Program-made: the position numbers and the translations under genes
Assembly (NCBI RefSeq): GCF_013620795.1
Contig: NZ_LGLW01000005.1
Coordinates: 310,001-374,000, forward strand
Direction: 5' to 3'
Length of the DNA: 64,000 nt
DNA from: Pseudomonas sp. Q2-TVG4-2
GTDB lineage: Bacteria > Pseudomonadota > Gammaproteobacteria > Pseudomonadales > Pseudomonadaceae
The notes under the pieces: generated by a model
The model's database searches: none
Told to the model about the DNA's origin: nothing
Seen by the model: only the letters and a program-made list of their open reading frames with translations
In this document: piece after piece, positions 26,904-36,735 of the stretch
Position numbering within the stretch: position 1 is the stretch's first letter
How the letters are laid out: each line of letters begins with the position of its first letter

Positions 26904-28259
26904 ATGCCTCTCTGCACGGTACATCCGCTTCCCTACCAGCCCGATTCAGCCCACTGGTTCGAGCGCATTCGCCATGCACCCGGAGCGGTATTGCTCGATT
27001 CCGGCCGCCCGGTCGCTGAACGCGGGCGTTACGACCTGTTGAGCGCCTGGCCGATTCAGACGCTGGAGCCAGGCCTAACAGAAGCCGGCACCAGTTTCTT
27101 CACGCGCCTTCGTAGCGCGCTGCAAGCCCTCGGCGAGGCAGAACTTCCGAAAAACCTTGAATTGCCTTTCGCCGGTGGTCTGCTGGGCTTTCTTGGCTAC
27201 GATTTCGGCTCGCGGCTCGAACGGCTCCCTACCGCCGCTGCGCAGGACCTGGAGCTACCGCCGGCACGATTCGGTCTGTATGCCTGGGCATTGATAAGCG
27301 ACCACCAGCGCCAGACCGCTCAACTGGTTTTTCATCCGAAGCTAGGCAGTGAAGACCGGGCCCGTCTGGTCGAACTGTTCCAGTCGGACTATCGGCCAGA
27401 GCACACATCGTTCAGCCTTGAATCACCGTTCACGCCCGATCTGCAGCGTTCCGAGTACCAGAGCGCCGTCGAGCACATTCAGCGCTATATCCAGGCTGGT
27501 GATTGTTATCAGGTGAATTTCGCGCAACGCTTCCGCGCCCCGTGCACGGGCGATCCATGGCAAGCCTATCGAGCCCTGCGCGCCGCATGCCCGACACCTT
27601 ACTCAGGTTTCATGACCATCAAGGGCGGCGCCATCGTCAGCCTGTCCCCGGAACGCTTCCTACGTCTTAGCAACGGGACCGTCGACACGCGTCCAATCAA
27701 AGGCACACGCCCTCGCCGGGATGAACCGCAGGCCGACCTGGCCGAGGCCCAGGCGCTATTGGCCAGCACGAAGGATCGCGCGGAAAACCTAATGATCGTC
27801 GACCTGCTACGCAATGATCTCGGCCGTAGCTGCGAGATCGGCAGCGTCAGGGTGCCGGAACTGTTCTCGCTGGAGAGCTATCCGAATGTGCACCATCTGG
27901 TGAGCAACGTCAGTGGCACCCTGGCCGCGGGCAAGGACGCACTGGATCTCCTGGCGAGCAGCTTCCCTGGCGGATCAATAACCGGCGCGCCGAAAATCCG
28001 CGCCATGCAGGTGATCGATGAACTGGAGCCCACCCGCCGTTCAATCTATTGCGGCTCGTTGCTCTATCTGGACGTACGAGGTGAGATGGACAGTTCCATA
28101 GCCATCCGCACGCTGCTGATTCAAGATGATCAGGCCACCTGCTGGGGCGGTGGGGGGATTGTCGCGGATTCCGACTGGCAGGCTGAATATCAGGAAACCT
28201 TCGACAAGGTGAAGGTGCTGATGGAGACGCTGGAAAGGCTGGAAACTGGAAGCGCTTGA
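26904..28259 (+). CDS. pabB: Aminodeoxychorismate synthase component I
   Basis: Chorismate-utilising enzyme of 451 residues that, with PabA, makes 4-amino-4-deoxychorismate for folate. The C-terminal chorismate-binding domain carries RPIKGTRPRR, the DLLRNDLGRS motif, and the FPGGSITGAPKIRAMQVI signature. The N-terminal domain lacks a glutamine amidotransferase, as in stand-alone PabB. The frame is open from a GTG at 26853, which would overlap the ligase stop, but the ATG at 26904 begins MPLCTVHPLPY, the form I expect in Pseudomonas. It ends before a REP-like palindrome and the convergent thrH. Confidence 0.92.
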   Translation: MPLCTVHPLPYQPDSAHWFERIRHAPGAVLLDSGRPVAERGRYDLLSAWPIQTLEPGLTEAGTSFFTRLRSALQALGEAELPKNLELPFAGGLLGFLGYDFGSRLERLPTAAAQDLELPPARFGLYAWALISDHQRQTAQLVFHPKLGSEDRARLVELFQSDYRPEHTSFSLESPFTPDLQRSEYQSAVEHIQRYIQAGDCYQVNFAQRFRAPCTGDPWQAYRALRAACPTPYSGFMTIKGGAIVSLSPERFLRLSNGTVDTRPIKGTRPRRDEPQADLAEAQALLASTKDRAENLMIVDLLRNDLGRSCEIGSVRVPELFSLESYPNVHHLVSNVSGTLAAGKDALDLLASSFPGGSITGAPKIRAMQVIDELEPTRRSIYCGSLLYLDVRGEMDSSIAIRTLLIQDDQATCWGGGGIVADSDWQAEYQETFDKVKVLMETLERLETGSA

Positions 28260-28318
28260 CCTACGCCGCATGGGTTGATGGCGCCTTGTTTACCAGCCAA
28301 AGCACCCCTCACTGCGTC

Positions 28319-28346
28319 ATGGTGGATCGATGAAGCGATCCACCAT
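28319..28346. repeat. REP-like palindrome between pabB and thrH
   Basis: ATGGTGGATCG (28319-28329) and CGATCCACCAT (28336-28346) form a perfect 11-bp stem around ATGAAG. GGTGGAT...ATCCACC palindromes of this kind recur between genes in P. stutzeri-type genomes. It lies between two convergent genes, where REPs often sit, and could also help end transcription, though it lacks a T-run. Confidence 0.55.
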
Positions 28347-28378
28347 AGGTGTTCCAAGTTCGTGGCTTTCGGGTGCCG

Positions 28379-28996
28379 TTAAAGCTCGAGCTTGCGATTC
28401 GATGCCTTGAGAAATTCTTGTTTGAGCTCCGCGAAGGTGTGCACAGCCGGGAACTGTGGGAATTCGCGAATGACGTTATCCGGCGCGTGAAAGAGAATGC
28501 CGGCATGCGCCTCGGAGAGCATGGTTGTGTCGTTATACGAATCGCCAGCGGCAATGACCCGATAGTACAGGCTCTTGAGCGCGATCACCGACTGCCGCTT
28601 GGGATCCTTCTGGCGTAGCTCATAGTTGACGACGCGTCCCGACTCGTCAGTGATCAGGCGATGGCAAAGCAGCGTCGGGAAGCCCAGCTGACGCATCAGC
28701 GGTTGCGAAAACTCATAGAAGGTATCCGACAGGATCACGACCTGAAAACGCTCACGCAGCCAGTCGACGAACTCGACAGCACCGTCGAGTGGCTTCAGCG
28801 TGGCTATGACCGCCTGAATATCCGACAGCTTCAGCCCATGCTCGTCGAGAATGCGCAGGCGCTGCCTCATCAACACATCGTAGTCAGGAATGTCCCGCGT
28901 GGTCGCCCGGAGCGACTCGATTCCGGTGGCCTCGGCAAAGGCGATCCAGATTTCCGGAACCAGCACACCTTCCAGGTCGAGACAGGCTATTTCCAC
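28379..28996 (-). CDS. thrH: ThrH: phosphoserine phosphatase / homoserine kinase
   Basis: HAD-family enzyme of 205 residues that dephosphorylates phosphoserine and can transfer the phosphate to homoserine. The nucleophile motif is DLEG (D7), followed by VILSDTFYEF (motif II Ser/Thr) and AAGDSYNDTTML (motifs III and IV). The start is GTG at 28996 with GAGGAG upstream; the longer frame has no family support. Position next to cysH and pabB matches other Pseudomonas. The family is nearly restricted to Pseudomonas and relatives, which supports the taxonomic call. Confidence 0.93.
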   Translation of the reverse strand: MEIACLDLEGVLVPEIWIAFAEATGIESLRATTRDIPDYDVLMRQRLRILDEHGLKLSDIQAVIATLKPLDGAVEFVDWLRERFQVVILSDTFYEFSQPLMRQLGFPTLLCHRLITDESGRVVNYELRQKDPKRQSVIALKSLYYRVIAAGDSYNDTTMLSEAHAGILFHAPDNVIREFPQFPAVHTFAELKQEFLKASNRKLEL

Positions 28997-29182
28997 GGGC
29001 CACTCCTCAAAGCAGAAAAAATTGAAGCGGCACTCTAACGGCAAGGGCTGAGTGACGCAACGCGACGCCTTATGCATTAAAGTTAGGCCCGGTCGGCTCA
29101 ACGTTATTTAGTGTCATAAAGCCTATTTGATAATATCCGCGGCCAGCAGTGCGCGCCCAGCGCCAACCAAGGAAGCCGCCTG

Positions 29183-29917
29183 ATGAGCCAAACAATTGAT
29201 GTAGCCGAGCTGGCAGCCGCCTATGCCGGCAAATCTCCGCAAGACATACTCAAGCTTGCCTTCGACCTGTTCGGCGATGATCTGTGGATCTCGTTCAGCG
29301 GCGCTGAGGACGTCGTGCTAGTAGACATGGCCTGGAAACTGAACAAGAACGTAAAGGTGTTCAGCCTCGATACTGGTCGCCTGCACAGCGAAACCTATCG
29401 CTTTATCGAGCAGGTCCGTGAGCACTACGGCATACCCATCGAGATCATGACCCCAGACCCGGCCCTGCTGCAGCCGATGGTCAACGAGAAAGGACTGTTC
29501 AGTTTCTACCGCGACGGCCACGGCGAATGCTGCGGCATTCGTAAGATCGAGCCTCTGCGGCGCAAGCTATCGGGCGTTCGTGCCTGGGCTACCGGTCAGC
29601 GTCGGGATCAGAGCCCTGGCACGCGCAGCCAGGTGTCGGTGCTGGAAATCGACAGTGCCTTCTCGACGGCGGAGCACACGCTGTACAAGTTCAACCCGCT
29701 GGCGCAGATGACCAGCGAGGAAGTCTGGGGCTATATCCGCATGCTGGAGGTGCCGTATAACAGCCTGCACGAACGTGGATTCATCAGCATCGGTTGCGAG
29801 CCATGCACACGCCCGGTGTTGCCGAACCAGCACGAGCGCGAAGGTCGTTGGTGGTGGGAAGAGTCCACGCAAAAAGAGTGCGGCCTTCATGCCGGCAATC
29901 TCATCGCAAAAAGTTAA
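29183..29917 (+). CDS. cysH: Adenylylsulfate (APS/PAPS) reductase
   Basis: Assimilatory sulfonucleotide reductase of 244 residues, reducing activated sulfate to sulfite with thioredoxin. PP-loop-type motifs ([14 protein letters not shown]) lie near residue 35. Two cysteine pairs are present, ECCGIRK near residue 115 and GCEPCTRPV near 207; these bind the [4Fe-4S] cluster that marks the APS-type enzyme of plants and Pseudomonas rather than the cluster-free PAPS reductase of E. coli. The C-terminal ECGLH carries the catalytic Cys. It is followed by its regulator gene cysB, convergent, 138 bases away. Confidence 0.96.
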   Translation: MSQTIDVAELAAAYAGKSPQDILKLAFDLFGDDLWISFSGAEDVVLVDMAWKLNKNVKVFSLDTGRLHSETYRFIEQVREHYGIPIEIMTPDPALLQPMVNEKGLFSFYRDGHGECCGIRKIEPLRRKLSGVRAWATGQRRDQSPGTRSQVSVLEIDSAFSTAEHTLYKFNPLAQMTSEEVWGYIRMLEVPYNSLHERGFISIGCEPCTRPVLPNQHEREGRWWWEESTQKECGLHAGNLIAKS

Positions 29918-30055
29918 GCTGCTTCGCTTAAACGATTCTGGGCGCCGACTCTGCCGAATCGGCGCCCAGACGGATCAAGCGGCCATCGGAGCTGGCGCTT
30001 GCTTCGATAGGCTATTCGAGCGACGCCGGAGACACCACAGCAACCGACAACCCGA

Positions 30056-31359
<1,304 letters not shown>

Positions 31360-32313
31360 CTAGCGATCCGCGCGCGCCGAAATAAAACACAAGGTCTGAT
31401 ATAGCGCCTCGGTCTTCGGCATAGCGAATCCGGCTGCTGCTGCCGCGGCCAGCGGAGCGGCATAGATCGCATCAAGCTCCAGCGGACGCCCGTGCACGTG
31501 ATCGTGGTACATGCTTGGCAGGTAATTGGGCATGTGGTCAGTTGATTTCATCATCCGATCCACCAGCACGTCAGGGACTGGGTAGCCACAGGCCGCCGCC
31601 GCCCCACAGGCTTCCAGCATGATCGATCTGACCAGCGCCCGGCTGTCCGGATTGGACATCAAGGGTGCCGTGCCTGCATCCAGCAGCACCGAAAGGCCGT
31701 TGTAAGGCATGTTCCAGACCAACTTCTGCCAGCGCGCCTGAGCCAGGTTGATGGCCGCACTGGAATCGACACCCGCCGCTCGGAACATCACCACGCCCGC
31801 TTCAACCAAGGCCTGTTGTTGCTCTTGGGTTTCCGCCGGCCCCGAGTGATAGCCGAGGTTGACCCCGCCAAGTGCCTGATGCTCTACGACGCCCAGAGCC
31901 GAGCGGTGTGCACAGATGAAACAGAGGCCGCCCATCAGGTGAATATTGCTCGGTAGAACCTGACGCAGGCCCTCCTCGATTCCCAGGCCGTTCTGCAACA
32001 CCACGACCTTGGCATCCTCCCCCGCTGCCTCCACGATCAGCGGAGCCAGCTCTGGGTTGCTGGTGCTTTTCGCGCCGACCAGCAGCCAATCGCACTTGGG
32101 CATGTCGGCGGCGCTGCGATAGGCCTGCACCGCATCCAGATGCAACGCGCCATGCAGCGCGCTGTTTACCTGCAGCCCGTTCTGCCTGACTACGTCATAT
32201 TCGCTGCGCAGCAGAAAGTGCACGTCGTAGCCGGCTCGGGCGAGCATCACGCCGTAGAAGCCGCCAATGGCGCCAGTGCCGATAATTCCGATTCGAGGTT
32301 TAAGAGCGGTCAT
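31360..32313 (-). CDS. 2-dehydropantoate 2-reductase family protein
   Basis: NADPH-dependent ketopantoate reductase family enzyme of 317 residues; members make pantoate for pantothenate and coenzyme A. The dinucleotide-binding motif GTGAIGGFYG is near residue 11, and the central catalytic region WQKLVWNMPYNGLSVLL carries the expected Lys and Asn. Length is normal. Pseudomonas usually has several paralogues, so whether this one is the physiological PanE cannot be decided. It is read divergently from the DAHP synthase gene. Confidence 0.85.
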   Translation of the reverse strand: MTALKPRIGIIGTGAIGGFYGVMLARAGYDVHFLLRSEYDVVRQNGLQVNSALHGALHLDAVQAYRSAADMPKCDWLLVGAKSTSNPELAPLIVEAAGEDAKVVVLQNGLGIEEGLRQVLPSNIHLMGGLCFICAHRSALGVVEHQALGGVNLGYHSGPAETQEQQQALVEAGVVMFRAAGVDSSAAINLAQARWQKLVWNMPYNGLSVLLDAGTAPLMSNPDSRALVRSIMLEACGAAAACGYPVPDVLVDRMMKSTDHMPNYLPSMYHDHVHGRPLELDAIYAAPLAAAAAAGFAMPKTEALYQTLCFISARADR

Positions 32314-32588
32314 GCAGGACTCCAGCTACAGGTCATTGGAACGCAGATCTAGCGCGGTCAAATCGCCACCTTATCAGCGTCCCGAAGCAGCGCCCAGTCG
32401 CTGTGATTCGGTTGCTTTCTGAACGCGTAATGATATTGGGCACACCGAGGCGCCTGTCCGGCCTCAAGATCATTGTCGAGGCGACGCAATACGCGATAAG
32501 GTTCCGCTTCCCCGCTGCGCCCTCAAGCCCTGCTCCGCCGCACCGGGATTCGCTGGCGGACGGCACCCGAGACCCTGATGAGAACACG

Positions 32589-33665
32589 ATGGCTGATTTA
32601 CCGATCGATGACCTTAACGTTTCCTCCAACGAGACACTGATCACGCCGGAACAGTTGAAGCGTGAAATACCGCTGACCTCCTCCGCGCTGAAAACCGTCT
32701 CCGAAGGACGCCAGGTGGTACGCAACATTCTCGACGGCAAGGATCATCGCCTGTTCGTCGTGATAGGCCCCTGCTCGATTCACGATCTCAAGGCTGCGCA
32801 TGAATATGCCGAGCGCCTCAAGGTGCTGGCCGAGAAAGTGTCGGACAGCCTGTTTCTGGTCATGCGGGTGTACTTCGAGAAGCCACGCACCACCGTTGGC
32901 TGGAAAGGCCTGATCAACGATCCTTACATGGATGACTCGTTCAAAATTCAGGACGGCCTGCACATCGGCCGGCAATTGCTGCTCGACCTCGCCGAGATGG
33001 GGCTGCCGACTGCCACCGAAGCACTGGACCCTATCTCACCGCAGTATTTGCAGGACCTAATCAGCTGGTCGGCCATCGGCGCACGTACCACCGAATCCCA
33101 GACACATCGCGAGATGGCGTCGGGCCTGTCGTCTGCAGTGGGCTTCAAGAACGGCACCGATGGCAGCCTGACCGTTGCGATCAATGCGCTGCAGTCCGTT
33201 TCCAGTCCGCATCGCTTCCTCGGCATCAACCAGTCCGGCGGGGTTTCCATCGTCACCACCAAGGGCAACGCTTATGGTCACGTTGTGCTGCGTGGCGGCA
33301 ATGGGAAGCCCAACTATGATTCGGTCAGCGTGGCGGTGTGCGAACAGGAACTGAGCAAGGCTGGCATCACTCCCAACATCATGGTCGATTGCAGCCACGC
33401 CAACTCCAACAAGGATCCGGCACTGCAGCCACTGGTAATGGACAACGTGGCCAACCAGATCCTCGAGGGCAACAACTCGATCGTCGGACTGATGGTGGAA
33501 AGCCACCTAGGCTGGGGCAGCCAGTCGATTCCGAAAGATCTGGCAGACCTGAAATACGGCGTGTCTATCACTGACGCCTGTATCGATTGGGACGCCACCG
33601 AGAAAGCCATCCTCGGCATGCATGGAAAACTGAGGGAGGTACTGCCCAAACGCGCCCGCGGCTAG
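32589..33665 (+). CDS. 3-deoxy-7-phosphoheptulonate (DAHP) synthase
   Basis: Class I DAHP synthase of 358 residues catalysing the first step of aromatic amino acid synthesis from PEP and erythrose 4-phosphate. Motifs include VIGPCSIHD, RVYFEKPRTTVGWKGLIND, the GARTTESQ active-site segment and DCSHANSNKDP. The frame extends upstream to 32403, but the ATG at 32589 gives MADLPIDDLNV and normal length. Allosteric class (Phe-, Tyr- or Trp-sensitive) cannot be assigned safely, so no aroF/G/H symbol is given. A strong terminator follows. Confidence 0.94.
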   Translation: MADLPIDDLNVSSNETLITPEQLKREIPLTSSALKTVSEGRQVVRNILDGKDHRLFVVIGPCSIHDLKAAHEYAERLKVLAEKVSDSLFLVMRVYFEKPRTTVGWKGLINDPYMDDSFKIQDGLHIGRQLLLDLAEMGLPTATEALDPISPQYLQDLISWSAIGARTTESQTHREMASGLSSAVGFKNGTDGSLTVAINALQSVSSPHRFLGINQSGGVSIVTTKGNAYGHVVLRGGNGKPNYDSVSVAVCEQELSKAGITPNIMVDCSHANSNKDPALQPLVMDNVANQILEGNNSIVGLMVESHLGWGSQSIPKDLADLKYGVSITDACIDWDATEKAILGMHGKLREVLPKRARG

Positions 33666-33685
33666 CGGTGGGCTGAATAGACGAG

Positions 33686-33713
33686 AACGCCGGTTACCGG
33701 CGTTTTTCTTTTT
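33686..33713 (+). terminator. Intrinsic terminator of the DAHP synthase gene
   Basis: AACGCCGG (33686-33693) and CCGGCGTT (33697-33704) pair around TTA, followed by TTTCTTTTT. It reaches the stop of the convergent GNAT gene. Confidence 0.9.
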
Positions 33714-34002
33714 ACTCGCCGTCGATGTCGCCCGTTGGGTTGCCCTGCCGTTCGATATACCACTCGACATAGGAACAGGACGGAATCACCGTATAGCCCT
33801 CGCGCGCGGCGTAATCCAGCGCATGCTGAGCCAGCACAGCGGCGACACCGCGACCACGCAACGCGTCGGGTACGAAGGTCCGATAGAAATCCAGGGTCTG
33901 CTTGCCAAGATCCACATAAGCCAGATAGGCGCGATAGCCATCCACGGTAGTCTCGAACTGATGGCCCGCTCGATCATGGTTGATGGTTAGCTTGTCGGTC
34001 AT
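33712..34002 (-). CDS. Small GNAT-family N-acetyltransferase (YjdJ-like)
   Basis: Protein of 96 residues corresponding to the compact GNAT group: the acetyl-CoA loop is R-G-R-G-V-A within ALRGRGVAAVLAQ, preceded by DFYRTFVPD and followed by PSCSYVEWYI. These mini-GNATs contain just the cofactor-binding core. The longer frame to 34065 is rejected because the ATG at 34002 has an ideal GAGGAGG ribosome site. Convergent with the DAHP synthase gene; its stop abuts that gene's terminator. The acetylated substrate is unknown. Confidence 0.85.
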   Translation of the reverse strand: MTDKLTINHDRAGHQFETTVDGYRAYLAYVDLGKQTLDFYRTFVPDALRGRGVAAVLAQHALDYAAREGYTVIPSCSYVEWYIERQGNPTGDIDGE

Positions 34003-34233
34003 CTCGCCTCCTCTGCAGGCTTGCCCTGCCTTTGACTTGGGAGGGTCCATGCGGAGCCCGCACATTCCCCATTTTTGTTGTTAGTTGGACGATGCATGCT
34101 ACCGCCATGTAAGACTCCGCTTCAATTGCTTAAAAGTTGGTGGCGCTAGCGCAGGGCAACCGAAACATTGGTCAGTTGCAAACGCATCGCAAAGTGCAAC
34201 TTTTCAGGCTTCCCGCCGGTCCATGTAACGAGT

Positions 34234-34281
34234 GCAGCGGCTGGCTCTGATTGTTTTTCAATCAGCTTATCCAGCAGCTGC
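34234..34281 (+). repeat. Bulged hairpin upstream of oprI
   Basis: Inner arms CTGATTG (34247-34253) and CAATCAG (34259-34265) close a TTTTT loop; outer arms GCAGCGGCTGG (34234-34244) and CCAGCAGCTGC (34271-34281) pair with one mismatch across small internal loops. No T-run follows. Confidence 0.6.
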
Positions 34282-34333
34282 CATGAAACGAATGAGGCTG
34301 CAGAAAAATTGTGGTAGCAGCTGCTTGCCTCAG

Positions 34334-34361
34334 TTTACTTAGCGCAACTTATCGGTAGTAT
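34334..34361 (+). promoter_or_regulatory. Candidate oprI promoter
   Basis: TTTACT (34334-34339) and TAGTAT (34356-34361) are separated by 16 bases. The implied transcript start is near 34368, giving a leader of about 50 bases before the oprI ATG, suited to this highly expressed gene. Confidence 0.45.
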
Positions 34362-34420
34362 GTGCGCGCCAACTTTCCATAACGGAAGTTGCCATGGATT
34401 TCATCCTTAAGGGGAACAAG

Positions 34421-34675
34421 ATGAACAACGTTCTGAAATTTTCTGCTCTGGCTTTCGCCGCAGTTCTGGCTACTGGTTGCAGCAACAGCATGACCAAGGA
34501 AAGCGAAGCCCGTCTGACTGCGACCGAAGACTCCGCCGCCCGTGCTCAGGCTCGCGCCGACGAAGCGTACAGCAAGGCCGACGAGGCTCTGCAGGCTGCT
34601 CAGAAGGCTCAGCAGACTGCTGACGAAGCCAACGAGCGTGCACTGCGTATGCTGGAACGCGCCAGCCGCAAGTAA
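34421..34675 (+). CDS. oprI: Major outer membrane lipoprotein OprI (Lpp-like)
   Basis: Small lipoprotein of 84 residues. The signal peptide ends in the lipobox LATGC, with the acylated Cys at residue 20. The mature part is a continuous Ala-rich coiled coil (repeats such as [18 protein letters not shown]) ending in ERASRK, whose C-terminal Lys can be linked to peptidoglycan. The ATG at 34421 has AAGGGG six bases upstream; an in-frame ATG at 34394 would push the signal peptide inward and is rejected. The convergent L,D-transpeptidase next door belongs to the enzyme class that makes such linkages. Confidence 0.96.
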   Translation: MNNVLKFSALAFAAVLATGCSNSMTKESEARLTATEDSAARAQARADEAYSKADEALQAAQKAQQTADEANERALRMLERASRK

Positions 34676-34687
34676 GCTTCAGGCGAT

Positions 34688-34722
34688 AAAAAAAGCCGAC
34701 CTGCAACCAGGTCGGCTTTTTT
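34688..34722 (+). terminator. Intrinsic terminator of oprI
   Basis: Sixteen-base arms with a GCCGACCTG / CAGGTCGGC core around CAAC, flanked by A- and T-runs. Strong and potentially bidirectional, serving the convergent L,D-transpeptidase gene as well. Confidence 0.93.
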
Positions 34723-34762
34723 GTGGGCGGCGGAGCAACCGCCCCGCCCCTCCCAGGGCCCT

Positions 34763-35725
34763 TCAGAAAATCGGCTCTTCCTGGTTGGCTAGCGCCTGAC
34801 CCTGCTCGGCGATCTGGATCGGCAGACCGTCTTCACCCGCGATGATCTCACGAACCATTTCCCAGTCCAGCTGCAGCACGCCGGCCGCTTCGTCACGCTT
34901 CAGCAGCGTATTCACCACCACCGCATGCTTGTCCATCAGCGTCATATGCTTGTCCTCGTCCTGCAGAGGCGTGTGCGCTTCCAGGTAGATCCTGCCCTGA
35001 CTCACGCCAAACTTGTAAGGCTCGTCGATAATTCGCACAGCGGTTCCGACTTTAACTAACCCCGACAATTCCAGAACGTTGTGATTGAGCATGCGGAAAC
35101 AACCGTGGCTGACACGCATGCCAATGCCGAACTTTTTGTTCGAACCGTGAATCAGGTAGCCGGGCAACGCCAGGGTCATCTTGTAGGGACCAAGCGGGTT
35201 ATCCGGTCCTGGCGGCACGACCTTCGGCAGGGGATCGCCATCGGCGGCGTGCTCATCCCGAATTGACTGTGGCGGATACCACGCCGGATTGCCGATCATG
35301 GCCGTGATACGGGTATTACCTATCGGCGAACCCCAGCCTTCGCGGCCAATTCCGAGGGGAAAGGTATGCACCACGCTCTCGCCCTCCGGGTAGTAATACA
35401 ACCGGTATTCGGCCAGGTTGATCACAATACCCTCACGCGGTCCGGGCGGCAGGATGTAGCGAGTCGGCAGAATGATGTCGGTACCTTCGCCCGGCAACCA
35501 GGGGTCCACACCCGGGTTTGCCGCGATGAGCTCCAGATAGCCCAGGTCGTACGTTTCGCCCAGCGCCGCGAAAGTGTCTTCGTATTTGGCCTTGATGACC
35601 TGAATCTGCCCGACTACGTCCTCGCCCTCCGGCGGGAGCGGCAACTCGAGAGCAGCGGACGGCCCAGCCAGCAACAGAGCAGCGAAGGACACACAGGAGG
35701 CGACTGCAGACGCACGCGAGAGCAT
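34763..35725 (-). CDS. L,D-transpeptidase (YkuD domain) with LysM-like region
   Basis: Periplasmic enzyme of 320 residues. A signal peptide (SFAALLLAGPSAALE) is followed by a LysM-like segment (KAKYEDTFAALGETYDLG through LPGEGTDIILPTRY), then a YkuD catalytic domain with HGSNKKFGIGMRVSHGCFRM, which contains the active His and Cys. Relatives form 3-3 crosslinks or attach Lpp-type lipoproteins to peptidoglycan. The gene converges on oprI, the Pseudomonas Lpp homologue, so an OprI-anchoring role is attractive but unproven. The C-terminal 80 residues are helical and acidic. Confidence 0.9.
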   Translation of the reverse strand: MLSRASAVASCVSFAALLLAGPSAALELPLPPEGEDVVGQIQVIKAKYEDTFAALGETYDLGYLELIAANPGVDPWLPGEGTDIILPTRYILPPGPREGIVINLAEYRLYYYPEGESVVHTFPLGIGREGWGSPIGNTRITAMIGNPAWYPPQSIRDEHAADGDPLPKVVPPGPDNPLGPYKMTLALPGYLIHGSNKKFGIGMRVSHGCFRMLNHNVLELSGLVKVGTAVRIIDEPYKFGVSQGRIYLEAHTPLQDEDKHMTLMDKHAVVVNTLLKRDEAAGVLQLDWEMVREIIAGEDGLPIQIAEQGQALANQEEPIF

Positions 35726-35793
35726 TCAGGGTTTCCTTGGAAAAGGTGATCGTATTGCCGGCGATTGTACTCGAAGCGACAGCAGCCGCCGAG

Positions 35794-36075
35794 CTACCAG
35801 CCGCTGGCGGCAGACGGAAGGCCCTTGCGTTGCGCCCTGAGCGCCTCACGGCATGTTGAACAGAGTCGGCGGTCCTTGAGCATCGGTCGCTCCAGATCCT
35901 GCCAGTGCGGCCGCGCAGGTAGAAAACCACCGCAAAGCGTGCGATCGACCTGACCACTCAATTCCAGTTGTCGCAGCGCAAGATGCAGACGATTTTCGCG
36001 GCAGGCGAACAGGTCGAACTGTTCGTCCGGCACAATAAGACGATAGGCAAATAGGGTCCAGGCTGGGCGCGGCAT
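35794..36075 (-). CDS. Small conserved protein of unknown function (Cys-containing)
   Basis: Predicted protein of 93 residues starting MPRPAWTLFAYRLIVPDEQF at an ATG with GGAG six bases upstream. The N-terminal part is hydrophobic-polar mixed and the end has LCGGF and a CSTCREAL pair, suggesting a small metal-binding site. It lies between the L,D-transpeptidase gene and tesA on the same strand, 44 bases after the tesA stop. I recall a hypothetical gene in this position in P. aeruginosa. No function can be assigned. Confidence 0.65.
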   Translation of the reverse strand: MPRPAWTLFAYRLIVPDEQFDLFACRENRLHLALRQLELSGQVDRTLCGGFLPARPHWQDLERPMLKDRRLCSTCREALRAQRKGLPSAASGW

Positions 36076-36119
36076 CTGAGGCTCCGATCGAGGGGCGCGA
36101 CAGTAGCCGCGCGCACGCC

Positions 36120-36725
36120 TCAAAGCAAGGGTTCGAGCACCGGCCAGACGTTATCCAGCAGCCTTTGCTGGGCACCGGCTGTGGGGTGTATCCGATCGGA
36201 CTGCATCATGCCCTCGACCCCACCTACACCTTCAAGGAAAAATGGCACGTAAGGTAGTTTCTTCTCCTCAGCAAGGGAGTCGAACGCTTGTGCAAAGGCC
36301 GTGGTGTAGCGCTGCCCCAGGTTGGGTGGCAACCGCATGCCGAGCAGCAGGACCTTAGCGCCTGCGTCCCGTGACTGTTCAACCATCGCCGCAAGATTCT
36401 GCTTTAAGTGAGGGGGCGACTGGCCACGCAGACCGTCATTGCCTCCCAGCTCAAGGATGACCACCTCCGGCTCATGCTCCGCGAGCAAAGTGGCCAGCCT
36501 GGCGCGCCCGCCAGCGCTGGTGTCGCCGCTGATCGAGGCATTCACCACTTGATAACCCGCCCCTTCTGTATCAAGGCGTTGCTGAAGCATGTGTACCCAC
36601 CCCTGGCTGGTTTCCAGCCCAAAAGCGGCACTGATACTATCCCCGACCACCAGCACCGTTCCCGCCAAGGCTCCCTGAGCCCAGCACAGCAGTACCAGGA
36701 CACCACTTCTCAACCAATTTCGCAT
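36120..36725 (-). CDS. tesA: TesA, periplasmic SGNH esterase/lysophospholipase
   Basis: GDSL/SGNH hydrolase of 201 residues (arylesterase, acyl-CoA thioesterase and lysophospholipase activities in the family). A signal peptide ends near CWAQGALAG. Block I reads VVGDSISAAFG, block III contains LGGNDGLRG, and the C-terminal DRIHPTAGAQ gives the catalytic Asp and His. The start at 36725 (MRNWLRSG) has GGAG six bases upstream. That start is only ten bases from the start of the divergent ABC gene, so both genes share the same ribosome-site DNA. Confidence 0.94.
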   Translation of the reverse strand: MRNWLRSGVLVLLCWAQGALAGTVLVVGDSISAAFGLETSQGWVHMLQQRLDTEGAGYQVVNASISGDTSAGGRARLATLLAEHEPEVVILELGGNDGLRGQSPPHLKQNLAAMVEQSRDAGAKVLLLGMRLPPNLGQRYTTAFAQAFDSLAEEKKLPYVPFFLEGVGGVEGMMQSDRIHPTAGAQQRLLDNVWPVLEPLL

Positions 36726-36735
36726 CGGAATCTCC

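Larger units (their letters stand above)
34003..34420. other. Structured intergenic region upstream of oprI
   Basis: 418 bases without a convincing gene. It contains a stem with a T-run (AGTTGCA 34174-34180 / TGCAACT 34195-34201), a longer bulged hairpin at 34234-34281, repeated CAGCTGC words near 34276 and 34317, and the likely oprI promoter at 34334-34361. A small RNA or long oprI leader is possible but cannot be shown. Confidence 0.5.

Noticed and set aside
26086..26979. 297-codon open frame on the minus strand
   Set aside because: It is the antisense of the ATP-grasp gene, has no ribosome site or family features, and the plus-strand protein is clearly conserved. Long antisense frames are common in GC-rich DNA.
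34394..34420. Upstream ATG extending OprI by nine residues
   Set aside because: It would place nine extra residues before the signal peptide, while the internal ATG has the good ribosome site AAGGGG.
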